From NCBI RefSeq assembly GCF_039534165.1, contig NZ_BAAAUX010000005.1, forward strand, positions 1 to 64,000: 64,000 nucleotides of DNA, given 5' to 3'. The notes under the pieces are model-generated. The model saw nothing but the letters and a program-made list of their open reading frames with translations, did no database searches and was not told the origin of the DNA. The translations under genes were made by a program, and so were the position numbers. Each line of letters starts with the position of its first letter. Within the stretch, counting starts at the first letter, position 1. This document shows positions 13,278 to 21,407 of this stretch, piece after piece. The DNA is from Saccharopolyspora_D taberi (GTDB lineage: Bacteria > Actinomycetota > Actinomycetes > Mycobacteriales > Pseudonocardiaceae).

Positions 13278-14380
13278 CCAGCATCGATCGGCAGCCTGGT
13301 GGCGACGTGATCGACCTGTACCTGGCCCCCGACACCCCACGCGCGCCTGCGGCCGTGGTCGACGACCACACGCCGATCGCCGAGCAGGCCGCGCCTGGTC
13401 CAGTCGCCACCGGCGAGCTGGGGCCTGCGGCCGGTGAGAGTGTGGCGGCGTCGTGGCGGGTGCGTCTGGCCCGGCACCGGGCTCGGGTGCGCGGCCAGCT
13501 CGGCCAGGTACCCGACACCCGGGTCGAGACCGCGAAGCGCCGCATGCACCGGGCGGTGGAGCTGGAGCAGTTGGCGGCGGATCCGCGGGCGGAGGCGTGG
13601 AGCAACCGGCGGGTGCGGGCGTGGATGCTCGCGGCGCTGGCCGTGTTCGCCGCGGGAGGCGCGATCCTGTCGGCGGTGTTCTCCGCGCTGTCGGTCACCA
13701 AAGCCCTCGTCCTGGGCGGGCTCGGCTGGTTCGTCGCGGCGATGGGCCCGGATCTGCTCATGGGCGGGCTGCTGTCGCTGGGCCTGGTGATGCGGTCGAT
13801 CACCGCGCAGCGCGGCCTGACCATCTCCCCGGAATCGCACCGCGCCTACCGGTCCGCCGACCGGTGGCTGGGCGGACTGATCGCGGCCATCACGATCGGC
13901 CCCTCGCTCGGAGAGGCCATCACGGCCGGACTCGCCTGGGCCCACGGCGGCGCCGCGGCGGGGTTCGGGTGGGCGCTGGTGTCGATGGCGGTGCACGCCA
14001 TCGGGCCCGTGGTCGTGGTGACCTCCGGCGCGCTGGCCCCGCACATCACCGGCGATCTGGCCCGCATCAGCCAGCACACCGCCCAACGCCTCACCAACAC
14101 CCCCGCGACCAGCACGAACACCACGACACCGCAGGCCACACAGCACCCGCCCGCGACCAGCAGCAACGCCGCGTCCCGGCAGGTCAGCGGCCTGGCGCCG
14201 GAGACCAGCGGGAACGGTGATCCGGTGATCGACCGCGCCCGCCGCGAACTGGGCACCGGCGTGTCGGGCAAGCAGGTCGCCCGCTGGCACCGCGCCCACA
14301 TCGGCCCGGTCAACCAGGCCCGCGTCGGCGAGATCCGCGACGCCCTCAACACCACCGGCCCGATCGCACCGGCCGCCTAG
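13274..14380 (+). CDS. SpdB-like plasmid-spread membrane protein
   Basis: A 368-residue protein with a hydrophilic N terminus (1-110), then a membrane region with hydrophobic segments near 113-140, 144-175 and 198-260 (for example AALAVFAAGGAILSAVFSAL and SMAVHAIGPVVVVTSGALAP). The tail is Thr/Asn-rich, followed by a small helical domain. Size, topology and position directly before tra match SpdB/DUF2637-type proteins of actinomycete plasmids, which act with Tra in intramycelial spread. The specific family is inferred from these traits. Confidence 0.7.
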   Translation: MTSIDRQPGGDVIDLYLAPDTPRAPAAVVDDHTPIAEQAAPGPVATGELGPAAGESVAASWRVRLARHRARVRGQLGQVPDTRVETAKRRMHRAVELEQLAADPRAEAWSNRRVRAWMLAALAVFAAGGAILSAVFSALSVTKALVLGGLGWFVAAMGPDLLMGGLLSLGLVMRSITAQRGLTISPESHRAYRSADRWLGGLIAAITIGPSLGEAITAGLAWAHGGAAAGFGWALVSMAVHAIGPVVVVTSGALAPHITGDLARISQHTAQRLTNTPATSTNTTTPQATQHPPATSSNAASRQVSGLAPETSGNGDPVIDRARRELGTGVSGKQVARWHRAHIGPVNQARVGEIRDALNTTGPIAPAA

Positions 14381-14427
14381 CCCTCAATCCTTCGCGCACC
14401 GCCCGGAGCCGGGAGGCAAGACCAACC

Positions 14428-16632
14428 ATGACCATCGACAGGGAGCACACCGACATGGGCGAGCTGATCCGGTTCCCCCACGCCCACGCCGCCCGGGCCG
14501 TCGACATCGACGACACCACCCCCGACCAGCAGACCAACACCGCGGGTACGGAGGTCGAGGTCCGGCCCGACACCCTGCCCGCACGCCGGGAGCGGGACGG
14601 AGTCGTGCCGCCGGCGCTGAAGGCCCGCAGCGCGGCGGCAGCCAAAGTCACCGCCCGGCACGGCTACTACCTGCTGGGCGGCGCGTGGGACACCGCGACC
14701 AGCGTGTATTCCCGGTGGACCGGCCGTGACATCGACGCCCAGATCCGCGACGCCCGCGCCGCCGGGGAGCACGGCATTGCCGCCGACTTGATGCGGCAGC
14801 GCACCGACAACCGCAGGATCCTGCTGGAGCGCATCCAGGTATGGGGCACGTTCCTCATGCGGGTGCCGATGATCCTCGGCGGCCTGGCCACGCTCGTGCT
14901 GGCACTAACCCTGATCGCCTCGATCGTGGCCGCGTTCCGGCCCGGCGGGCTGTCGTTCGCCCAGGTCTGGGACCGGCTGTTTACCGCGGTCGCGGTCGGG
15001 TTCGACTGGACCGTGTGGGCTGCGACCGTTCCGGTGCCGTTGCTGCTGGTCGCCAGTGCGGCGGGGGTGTTGGTCTCGGGCTACAACAAGCGCCGCCGCG
15101 GCCAGGCGGCCCCGGCCTGGGCGCAGGACGCGGTGGTGCGCAAGGACGAGGTCGTCAACATCACCCCGTCGGCCGTGGTCGCCGCCCTGCGCAACTTGGG
15201 GATTTCCGCGCTGCGCAAGGCCATCGACGACGCCGAGGACGGTGCAGCGTGGATGCTGGGGCTGATCACCCGCTACGGTCCCGGCGCGCAGGTCCAGGTC
15301 ACCCTGCCCCCGCAGGTCACCACCACCGACGTGCAGAAGCGCCGGGACACCCTGGCGGGCAACCTCGACCGCGCCGAGCACGAGATCCAGATCGAGCGCG
15401 ACCCGGGCAGCGAGCGCGAGTTCCTGCTGTGGGTGGCCGACTCCGGCGCACTGGACCGCCCGGTGCCGCCGTCGCCGCTGCTCGACGACGAGTTCGGTCC
15501 GGTCGACATCTACCGCGACACCATGCCCTGGGGCGTGTCCCCGAAGGGCGATCCGGTCGAGCTGAACCTGCTCCAGCAGCACTTCCTGCTCGCCGGGCTG
15601 TCCAAGCAGGGCAAGACCGCCGCCGCCCGCGCACTGCTGCTGTGGGCCATGCTCGACCCCTCGGTGCGGGTCCGGCTGGCCGACCTCAAGGGCTTCGGGG
15701 ACTGGTCGATGTTCCACGACCTGGCCGAAGAACTCATCGAGGGCGCGGGAGACGCGAACTTCATCGCGACCTGCGACATGCTCGAATGGGGCGTCGGCGA
15801 GATGGAACGCCGCTACGACAAGTGGCGGGACATGGGCCGCAAGGGCGACGTCGACCGCGCCTCGTCCCAGGCCGGCAGCGGGTTCGAGCCGCTGATCCTC
15901 GTCGTCGACGAGGTCCAGAAGCTCTACACCTGCACCACCGAGCACCCCGATGGTGGCGACATCGGCGGCAAAGGCAAGAAGTCCCGCGCCGTGCGCGCCG
16001 CCCAGGCCATCCACGACCAGGGACGCGCGGTCAACATCCACCTGTGGGAGTTCGCGCAGAACCCCACCGACGCCAACCTGCCCGTCGTCGTCCGCGAAGG
16101 CGCGATGATCCGCGCCAGCCTGTTCGTGGGCACCGAATCCATCGCCAAGATGGCCCTCGGCGAAGCCCCCGTCGACACCGGCGCCGCACCCCACGCCCTG
16201 CGCTCCGGCCTGGACCGCGGCACCGTCGTGCTCGCCCCCGGCGAATCCATGGACCTGCCCGGCGGCGCCACCCACACCACCGTGCGCACCCACTTCATCA
16301 GCACCGAACAGAGCTACGACATCGCCGAGCGCGCCAAGCGATTCCGCGCCGGCATCCGCCACCACCAGCACGAACCCGAGCAGCGCGACCTGCTCGACGA
16401 CCTCGCCGCGGTCTTCGGCGACGACGAACGCGTCAAAGCCCGCGACCTCGTCGCCCGCCTGCGCGCACTGGCCCCCGACCACAAGCCCTACACCAAGCTC
16501 AACGCCACCACCCTCGCTACCCAGCTCGCCGAGTACGACGTGCCGGTCAAGCCCTACGACGGCTACCCCACCGTTCGGCTACAGCACGTCACCACGGCGA
16601 TCGCCGAACGCGCAGTGAGTGACCAGGACTGA
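14428..16632 (+). CDS. FtsK/SpoIIIE-type DNA translocase (Tra)
   Basis: The 734-residue protein has two membrane segments near residues 140-168 and 185-215, a Walker A motif in LLAGLSKQGKTAAARALLLW (about 388-407), a Walker B in LILVVDEVQKLY (about 489-500), and a winged-helix-like C terminus (about 660-720) suited to recognising short DNA repeats. Proteins of this class alone move double-stranded AICE DNA between hyphae. ATG 14428 is used; ATG 14455 is also possible. A repeat-bearing non-coding region follows directly. Confidence 0.88.
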   Translation: MTIDREHTDMGELIRFPHAHAARAVDIDDTTPDQQTNTAGTEVEVRPDTLPARRERDGVVPPALKARSAAAAKVTARHGYYLLGGAWDTATSVYSRWTGRDIDAQIRDARAAGEHGIAADLMRQRTDNRRILLERIQVWGTFLMRVPMILGGLATLVLALTLIASIVAAFRPGGLSFAQVWDRLFTAVAVGFDWTVWAATVPVPLLLVASAAGVLVSGYNKRRRGQAAPAWAQDAVVRKDEVVNITPSAVVAALRNLGISALRKAIDDAEDGAAWMLGLITRYGPGAQVQVTLPPQVTTTDVQKRRDTLAGNLDRAEHEIQIERDPGSEREFLLWVADSGALDRPVPPSPLLDDEFGPVDIYRDTMPWGVSPKGDPVELNLLQQHFLLAGLSKQGKTAAARALLLWAMLDPSVRVRLADLKGFGDWSMFHDLAEELIEGAGDANFIATCDMLEWGVGEMERRYDKWRDMGRKGDVDRASSQAGSGFEPLILVVDEVQKLYTCTTEHPDGGDIGGKGKKSRAVRAAQAIHDQGRAVNIHLWEFAQNPTDANLPVVVREGAMIRASLFVGTESIAKMALGEAPVDTGAAPHALRSGLDRGTVVLAPGESMDLPGGATHTTVRTHFISTEQSYDIAERAKRFRAGIRHHQHEPEQRDLLDDLAAVFGDDERVKARDLVARLRALAPDHKPYTKLNATTLATQLAEYDVPVKPYDGYPTVRLQHVTTAIAERAVSDQD

Positions 16633-16846
16633 CCCGCCCCACCACCCCGAACAGCCACCCCGGCACCCCACAACCCAGCCCACGTCCACTGGCCCACTGA
16701 ACACACATTTCCGCAGCACACGGCCAGTGGGCCCGGCTCAGTGCGCCCAAAGTGACCTTTCACTACCTCACCCCCAACCCACTGAACCGCCCACTACCCA
16801 CCACCAACTACACACAGTAATTCCCTTCGTTCAAAGGAGAACACCC
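16633..16846 (+). promoter_or_regulatory. Non-coding region after tra, candidate clt
   Basis: This C/A-rich stretch holds CCACTG three times in direct orientation (16687, 16694 and 16779) and once inverted (16725). Two of the direct copies sit in an identical CCCACTGA. A 9-bp hairpin CCACTGGCC/GGCCAGTGG spans 16686-16730. In Streptomyces plasmids the clt transfer locus with its 8-bp Tra-recognition repeats lies beside tra, so this is the best clt candidate. The C-rich background makes short repeats easier by chance. Confidence 0.4.
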
Positions 16847-17110
16847 ATGCTGTCCGGCTCGTCCCTTGCGTTCCTCACGCTGCTCGCCGCGCTCGTCATC
16901 CCCGCCTACCTCGGGCTGTGCGTGCTGTGGCCGCTCAAGCTCTGCCGCGCCTGCCGGGGGAGGGGGCGTTTCCAGTCCCGCGTCCTGCGCGGGGTGCGGG
17001 TCTGCCTGGACTGCGACGCCTCTGGCTTACAGCTGCGCGCCGGAACCCGGGCGCTGGCCGCGATCCGCGAGTCCTTACAGGCCCGCCGCAACCGCAACAA
17101 CCGCCGCTGA
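16847..17110 (+). CDS. Membrane-anchored CxxC zinc-finger protein
   Basis: An 87-residue protein from ATG 16847 (AAAGGAG upstream). One N-terminal membrane segment (SLAFLTLLAALVIPAYLGLC) leads into LCRACRGRGRF and VCLDCDASG, a CxxCxGxG/CxxC pair like that of 11648-11920. The C terminus is very basic. The likely topology is membrane anchor with a cytoplasmic zinc finger. Confidence 0.62.
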   Translation: MLSGSSLAFLTLLAALVIPAYLGLCVLWPLKLCRACRGRGRFQSRVLRGVRVCLDCDASGLQLRAGTRALAAIRESLQARRNRNNRR

Positions 17111-17139
17111 ACCCGACCATCCAGAAAGGACACACCGTC

Positions 17140-17379
17140 ATGCCTGACAGGCCGTGGGGCATCTCCCGGACCGGCCGCGTGCGCCACTACCTGGAGCGCG
17201 ACCGGTGGTGGCCGATCTACACCACGCCTCCGCTGCGCGGACACCGCGGATTCGCCGCCTGTACCCGGCGGGTCACGGTCTACGACCTCGACGCCGTCTT
17301 CGGCTACCTGGAGCGCGACGTGGACAACGCCGAGGTCGCGACCTGGCCGCTCTGCTCCTACTGCCAGCAAACCCACTGA
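17140..17379 (+). CDS. Hypothetical protein
   Basis: A 79-residue protein from ATG 17140 with the AGAAAGGACACACC leader shared with the next gene. It begins MPDRPWGISRTGRVRHYLER and ends with CSYCQQTH, a terminal CxxC. It is tryptophan- and arginine-rich, with no recognised family. Confidence 0.55.
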   Translation: MPDRPWGISRTGRVRHYLERDRWWPIYTTPPLRGHRGFAACTRRVTVYDLDAVFGYLERDVDNAEVATWPLCSYCQQTH

Positions 17380-17407
17380 ACCGTCTCTCCGGAAAGGACA
17401 CACCGCC

Positions 17408-18568
17408 ATGCACATCACGCTCGCCGATCCGCGTGGTTTCGCCGACGCCGCGCGGGGGATCGCCAAGCTGCTCGCGTCTGGACCGATCGACCCCGTGCTG
17501 GCCGGGATCGTGCTCCACGCCGAACCCGGTGGCCTGACGTTGTCGGGGTTCGACCGGGAGACCGCCACCTGCATCACCCTCGACGACACCGTCGAGGTGG
17601 AGACGCCGGGGCGGGTGCTGGTGTCGGGGCGCCTGCTCGGCGAGATCGCCCGCCTGCTGCCCCGCCAGACCACCACCCTGGTCACGGACGACCGGCAGCT
17701 GACGATCGTCGCGGGCGGCAGCCGAGCGACGCTGCCGCTGCTGCCGATCGACGACTACCCCGCACTGCCCGAGACTCCGGACGTCATCGGGGAAGTCGAC
17801 GCCGCCGACTTCGCTGCCGTCGCGGGAAGGGTGGCTTCGGCGGCGGGCACCGACGAGGCGCTGCCGGGCCTGACCGGGCTCGGCATCGACCTGCCCGACA
17901 GCGGTGAGCCGCTGCGGTTGTATGCCACCGACCGACGACGGATGGCCACCGCGACCCTGACCTGGCAACCCGCCCTCGGCCCGGCCCTCCGAGCGCGGGT
18001 GCTGGTTCCGGCACGACCGGTCACCGACGCCGCCACGCTCCTGGCCAGCCGGGGCGGCACGATCCGGATCGGTCTCGACCCCGACCACCGCCGCCTCGGC
18101 CTGGCCAGCGACCACCGCCGGATCACCCTGGCCGTCCTCGACGTGCCCGCCCCGCCCTACGACCGGGTCCTGGCCACCTCACCCGGCAGTTCGTTCACCG
18201 CGCCGGTCGGCGAGCTGGCCGCGGCGGTCAAGCGACTCGCGCTGCACCGCGAGCACCCCGGCATGGACATCACCCTGGCCGACAACACCCTGCGCATGGA
18301 GATCACCAGCAGCGCGGGCACCACCGTCGACACTCTCGCCGTCGACTACACCGCCACCCCGGTCCACGCCCGGCTCAACACCAGCCTGGTCGCTGCCGCC
18401 CTGCACGCGCTCGACAGCGACCTCGTCCACATCACCCTTCCCCGCACCGCGAACGCCGCGCCGAAGCCGTGGACGCTGCGACCGCTGACCTCGACCGGGC
18501 CCGACGACCAGCTCCGCTACCTCGTCATGCCCATGACCATCCCCGCCCAGACCGCCGCAGCCGCGTAA
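17408..18568 (+). CDS. DNA polymerase III beta subunit-like sliding clamp
   Basis: The 386-residue length and three repeated domains match DnaN. Typical features are VLVSGRLLGEIARLLP (end of domain 1), the RATLPLLPIDDYPALPETPD loop, LYATDRRRMATATL in domain 2, and the conserved end LRYLVMPMTI. A clamp tethers DNA polymerase and other partners to DNA. It is followed by ssb, primase and helicase genes, so the element brings most of a replisome front end. GGAAAGGACACACC precedes ATG 17408. It is presumably additional to the host clamp, whose gene is outside the window. Confidence 0.85.
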   Translation: MHITLADPRGFADAARGIAKLLASGPIDPVLAGIVLHAEPGGLTLSGFDRETATCITLDDTVEVETPGRVLVSGRLLGEIARLLPRQTTTLVTDDRQLTIVAGGSRATLPLLPIDDYPALPETPDVIGEVDAADFAAVAGRVASAAGTDEALPGLTGLGIDLPDSGEPLRLYATDRRRMATATLTWQPALGPALRARVLVPARPVTDAATLLASRGGTIRIGLDPDHRRLGLASDHRRITLAVLDVPAPPYDRVLATSPGSSFTAPVGELAAAVKRLALHREHPGMDITLADNTLRMEITSSAGTTVDTLAVDYTATPVHARLNTSLVAAALHALDSDLVHITLPRTANAAPKPWTLRPLTSTGPDDQLRYLVMPMTIPAQTAAAA

Positions 18569-18591
18569 CAACCGATTCCGAGGAGGAAGTC

Positions 18592-19056
18592 ATGGCTGGA
18601 CTGCCTGAGATCACCATCGCCGGAACCGTCGTCGCCGACCCCGAGATGCGCTTCACCCAATCCGGGGCAGGGGTCGTGAACTTCACCGTCGCGGCCAACG
18701 ACCGCCGGTTCGACCGCGACAAGGGCCAGTGGATCGACGCCGGGGCGACGTTCCTGCGGTGCTCGATCTGGCGCCAGGCCGCCGAAAACGTCTCCGAGAG
18801 CGTCACCAAGGGCACCCGCGTCCTGGTCACCGGCGTGCTGCGGCAGCGCTCCTACGAAACCCCCGAGGGCGAGAAGCGCACCGTGTTCGAGGTCGACGCC
18901 ACCGAAGTCGCCGTCTCACTGAAGTTCGCCACCGCCACCGTCAAAAAGGCCAGCCGCAACAACGGAACCGCACCCGCGAGCGACGACGCCGACCGATGGG
19001 GCTCGGCACCCCCCGCAGGCACTCGCGGCGGCTTCGCCGACGAACCCCCGTTCTAA
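18592..19056 (+). CDS. ssb: Single-stranded DNA-binding protein
   Basis: A 154-residue protein with an OB fold of about 110 residues (ITIAGTVVADPEMRFTQSGA, FLRCSIWRQAAENVSES, GTRVLVTGVLRQRSYETPEG), a short linker and the terminal acidic tip DEPPF that recruits partner proteins. It is shorter in the linker than host actinobacterial SSBs. GAGGAGG precedes ATG 18592. It lies between the clamp and primase genes and is followed by a strong hairpin. Confidence 0.92.
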   Translation: MAGLPEITIAGTVVADPEMRFTQSGAGVVNFTVAANDRRFDRDKGQWIDAGATFLRCSIWRQAAENVSESVTKGTRVLVTGVLRQRSYETPEGEKRTVFEVDATEVAVSLKFATATVKKASRNNGTAPASDDADRWGSAPPAGTRGGFADEPPF

Positions 19057-19073
19057 GCCCCAGTCCGCCCCTG

Positions 19074-19106
19074 CCTCGCTCGGTTGCGCCGGGCAACCGA
19101 GCGAGG
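19074..19106 (+). terminator. 14-bp perfect hairpin after ssb
   Basis: CCTCGCTCGGTTGC (19074-19087) pairs with GCAACCGAGCGAGG (19093-19106) around a 5-nt loop, between ssb and the primase gene. It probably terminates or attenuates the clamp-ssb transcript, separating it from the replication genes. Confidence 0.65.
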
Positions 19107-19134
19107 CCCCTGTTCTCACCGAAGGAGGTTCGCC

Positions 19135-20085
19135 GTGCCCACCTCATCCACAACGCTGCTGACGGCCGCACTGGCGATCGCCGGGCGCGGGTGGCCGGTG
19201 TTCCCGCTCAACCCCGGCGGGAGTTTCCCCGCACTGCACAGCGTCGACGACTGCCCCGGCACCGGGCCCTGTACCGCCGGGCACCGCAAGTGGGAACAGC
19301 GCGCCACCACCGACCCTGATCGCGTCCGCGGCTGCTGGTCCCACGGCGCCTACAACATCGGCCTGGCCACCGGGCCCGCCGGGCTGCTCGTCGTCGACCT
19401 CGACATGCCCAAGCCCGGCAAGCCCGTCCCCGAGCGCTGGGCCGCTCAGGGAGCCGAGTCCGGCATGGACGTGTTCCTGCTCGTCTGCGCCGACGCCGGC
19501 CACCCGCCGCCGCTGGACACGATGACCGTGCAGACGCCTTCCGGCGGAACCCACCTGTACTTCACCGCACCGGCCGATGCGCGGCTGCGGATCACCCAGG
19601 GTGAACGCGGCCACGGGCTCGGGTGGGGCATCGACACCCGCGGCTGGGGCGGTTACGTCGTCGCGCCCGGTTCGATCCGCCGCGACGGCTCCTACACCAT
19701 CACCGACGACCGGCCGCCCGCGCCGCTCCCGGCCTGGCTCGTCGACCGGCTCACGCCCACGCCGCTGCCGCCGCAGCAACCGACCGCGGTGGCGACGACG
19801 GCCGGGCGGCGCACCGGATTCCTGCGCGCGGCCATCGACGGCGAGATCCGGCGGGTCACCACGGCCGAGGGTGGTGGCCGCAACTTCGCGCTCTACTGCG
19901 CCGCCAACGCCCTCGGGCAACTCGTCGCCGGTGGCGCGCTCGGCGAGCAGGAAGTCACCGACGAACTGCTGGCCGCCGCCCACAGTCACGTCGCCGCCGA
20001 TGCCTACTCCTGGGCCCAGGCCAGGCGGACCATCGCCTCCGGCCTGCGAGCCGGAGCAGCCCGACCACGACGGATGACGGCATGA
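19135..20085 (+). CDS. Bifunctional primase/polymerase (prim-pol domain)
   Basis: A 316-residue protein from GTG 19135 (GAAGGAGG upstream). It has the prim-pol AEP layout: an N-terminal ALAIAGRGWPVFPLNPGG, a catalytic acidic pair in GLLVVDLDMPKPG (about residues 82-94), and the SGGTHLYF motif (about 136-143), followed by a GYVVAPGS turn and a C-terminal helical region. It primes and extends DNA from the element's origin. It is coupled by an ATGA overlap to the helicase gene. Prim-pol is one of the known AICE replication types, alternative to RepSA. Confidence 0.88.
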   Translation: MPTSSTTLLTAALAIAGRGWPVFPLNPGGSFPALHSVDDCPGTGPCTAGHRKWEQRATTDPDRVRGCWSHGAYNIGLATGPAGLLVVDLDMPKPGKPVPERWAAQGAESGMDVFLLVCADAGHPPPLDTMTVQTPSGGTHLYFTAPADARLRITQGERGHGLGWGIDTRGWGGYVVAPGSIRRDGSYTITDDRPPAPLPAWLVDRLTPTPLPPQQPTAVATTAGRRTGFLRAAIDGEIRRVTTAEGGGRNFALYCAANALGQLVAGGALGEQEVTDELLAAAHSHVAADAYSWAQARRTIASGLRAGAARPRRMTA

Positions 20086-21134
20086 GCACACCTGCCCCCG
20101 AGCACGACAACGTCCGGGCACTACGCACCAACCCCGCCGACGCACTCATCGGCGCGTGGACCGCCGAGGCGCTCATGGCCGCCGAGTTCCCCGAACCGCG
20201 GTGGGCCGTGCCCGGCATCCTTGCCGAAGGTGTCAACGTCCTCGCGGGACCGCCCAAGGTCGGCAAGTCCTGGATGTCCCTCGGACTCGCACTCGCCGTT
20301 GCCTCCGGCGGGCGCGCGCTCGACACGATCGACGTCGATCTCGGCCCGGTGCTCTACCTCGCGCTCGAAGACACCCCACGACGGCTGCAAACCCGCATGG
20401 GCAAACTCCTCGGCCACGACCCCGCACCGGCCGGGCTCACCGTGGCCACCAACTGCCCGACCCTGCCCGCCGGCGGCGAAGAAGCGATCGCCGCTTGGCT
20501 CGACCACCACCCCGACGCCCGCATGGTCGTGCTCGACGTGTTCGCCAAGATGCGCGGCACCCCACCCGCCGGAATGGCCGCCTACGACGCCGACTACGCC
20601 GCGATCGGCCGTGCCAAACGCCTTGCCGACCATTACGGCGTCGCGTTCGTCCTCGTCCACCACGTCCGCAAGATGGGCTCCGAAGACTTCCTTGAAACCG
20701 TCTCTGGCTCCAACGGCATCGCCGGCGCCGCCGATGCCACCCTCGTTCTCCGACGAGGCCGCAACAAAGCCGACGGCGTCCTGCAAGTCACCGGCCGCGA
20801 CATCGACGAAGCCGAATACGCCCTCGCCTTCCACCCCAACTCCGGTGCCTGGCAACTCCTCGACGGACCCGCCAGCGACCACATCATGCACGACACCAGC
20901 ACCACGATCCTGCACTACGTCCGCGAAAGCCCTGGCGCGGGACCAAAAGCCATCGCCGATGCGACCAGCCTGCCGTACGAGAACGTCAAAAAGACCTGCC
21001 AGCGCCTGGCGAAGGAGGGCCATCTCCACGCCGCAGGCGGTCGGTACCGACTGCCCGCCATCGCAGTCACCCCCAGAGACACGAACGGCCACGAAGTGTC
21101 CCCGGCGTCCCCGATGTCCCCAAACCTGGTCTGA
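20082..21134 (+). CDS. RecA-like AAA helicase (RepA/RSF1010-type)
   Basis: A 350-residue protein with a Walker A in VLAGPPKVGKSWMSLGL (about 53-69), LYLALEDTPRRLQTRM (Walker A', about 91-106), a Walker B MVVLDVFAKM (about 147-156) and FVLVHHVRKMG (about 188-198), the order seen in hexameric RepA-like helicases. A C-terminal winged helix (PKAIADATSLPYENVKKTC) follows. The gene overlaps the primase gene, so the two form the replication initiation pair. The end is rich in SPASPMSP, encoded by GTCCCC-type repeats. Confidence 0.82.
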   Translation: MSTPAPEHDNVRALRTNPADALIGAWTAEALMAAEFPEPRWAVPGILAEGVNVLAGPPKVGKSWMSLGLALAVASGGRALDTIDVDLGPVLYLALEDTPRRLQTRMGKLLGHDPAPAGLTVATNCPTLPAGGEEAIAAWLDHHPDARMVVLDVFAKMRGTPPAGMAAYDADYAAIGRAKRLADHYGVAFVLVHHVRKMGSEDFLETVSGSNGIAGAADATLVLRRGRNKADGVLQVTGRDIDEAEYALAFHPNSGAWQLLDGPASDHIMHDTSTTILHYVRESPGAGPKAIADATSLPYENVKKTCQRLAKEGHLHAAGGRYRLPAIAVTPRDTNGHEVSPASPMSPNLV

Positions 21135-21182
21135 TCAGGCAATACAAACATCAACTTTGGGGACTCGCAGGGACATGTACCC

Positions 21183-21216
21183 CAGCTGTCCCCGCAACCG
21201 CCAAGAACAGGAGCTG
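21183..21216 (+). promoter_or_regulatory. Weak hairpin over the xis ribosome-binding site
   Basis: CAGCT (21183-21187) can pair with AGCTG (21212-21216), which overlaps the AGGAG (21209-21213) before xis. The loop contains GCAACCGCCAAGAA, an exact 14-base match to 11942-11955 in the second structured hairpin. It may control Xis translation; this is inference. Confidence 0.35.
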
Positions 21217-21218
21217 TG

Positions 21219-21407
21219 ATGTCCGGACGACGTGAGTACCTCACCATCCGCGACCTTTGTGAAGAACTCGAAATCTCCCGCGACACCTTCTACCGATGGC
21301 GCTCCACCGGCCGTGCCCCGCTCTGCACGAAGCTCCCCAACGGCGAACTTCGGATCTGCCGTGACGACTTCGAATCCTGGCTCCACAACCACAAGGAGGC
21401 TGCCTGA
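21219..21407 (+). CDS. xis: Excisionase / MerR-type helix-turn-helix (Xis)
   Basis: A 62-residue protein from ATG 21219 (AGGAG upstream). EYLTIRDLCEELEISRDTFY followed by RWRSTGRAP is the winged-helix start of excisionase/HTH_17 proteins, and KLPNGELRICRDDFESWL is the second half. It would direct Int toward excision. It overlaps int (TGATG), the usual coupling in AICEs. Confidence 0.85.
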   Translation: MSGRREYLTIRDLCEELEISRDTFYRWRSTGRAPLCTKLPNGELRICRDDFESWLHNHKEAA

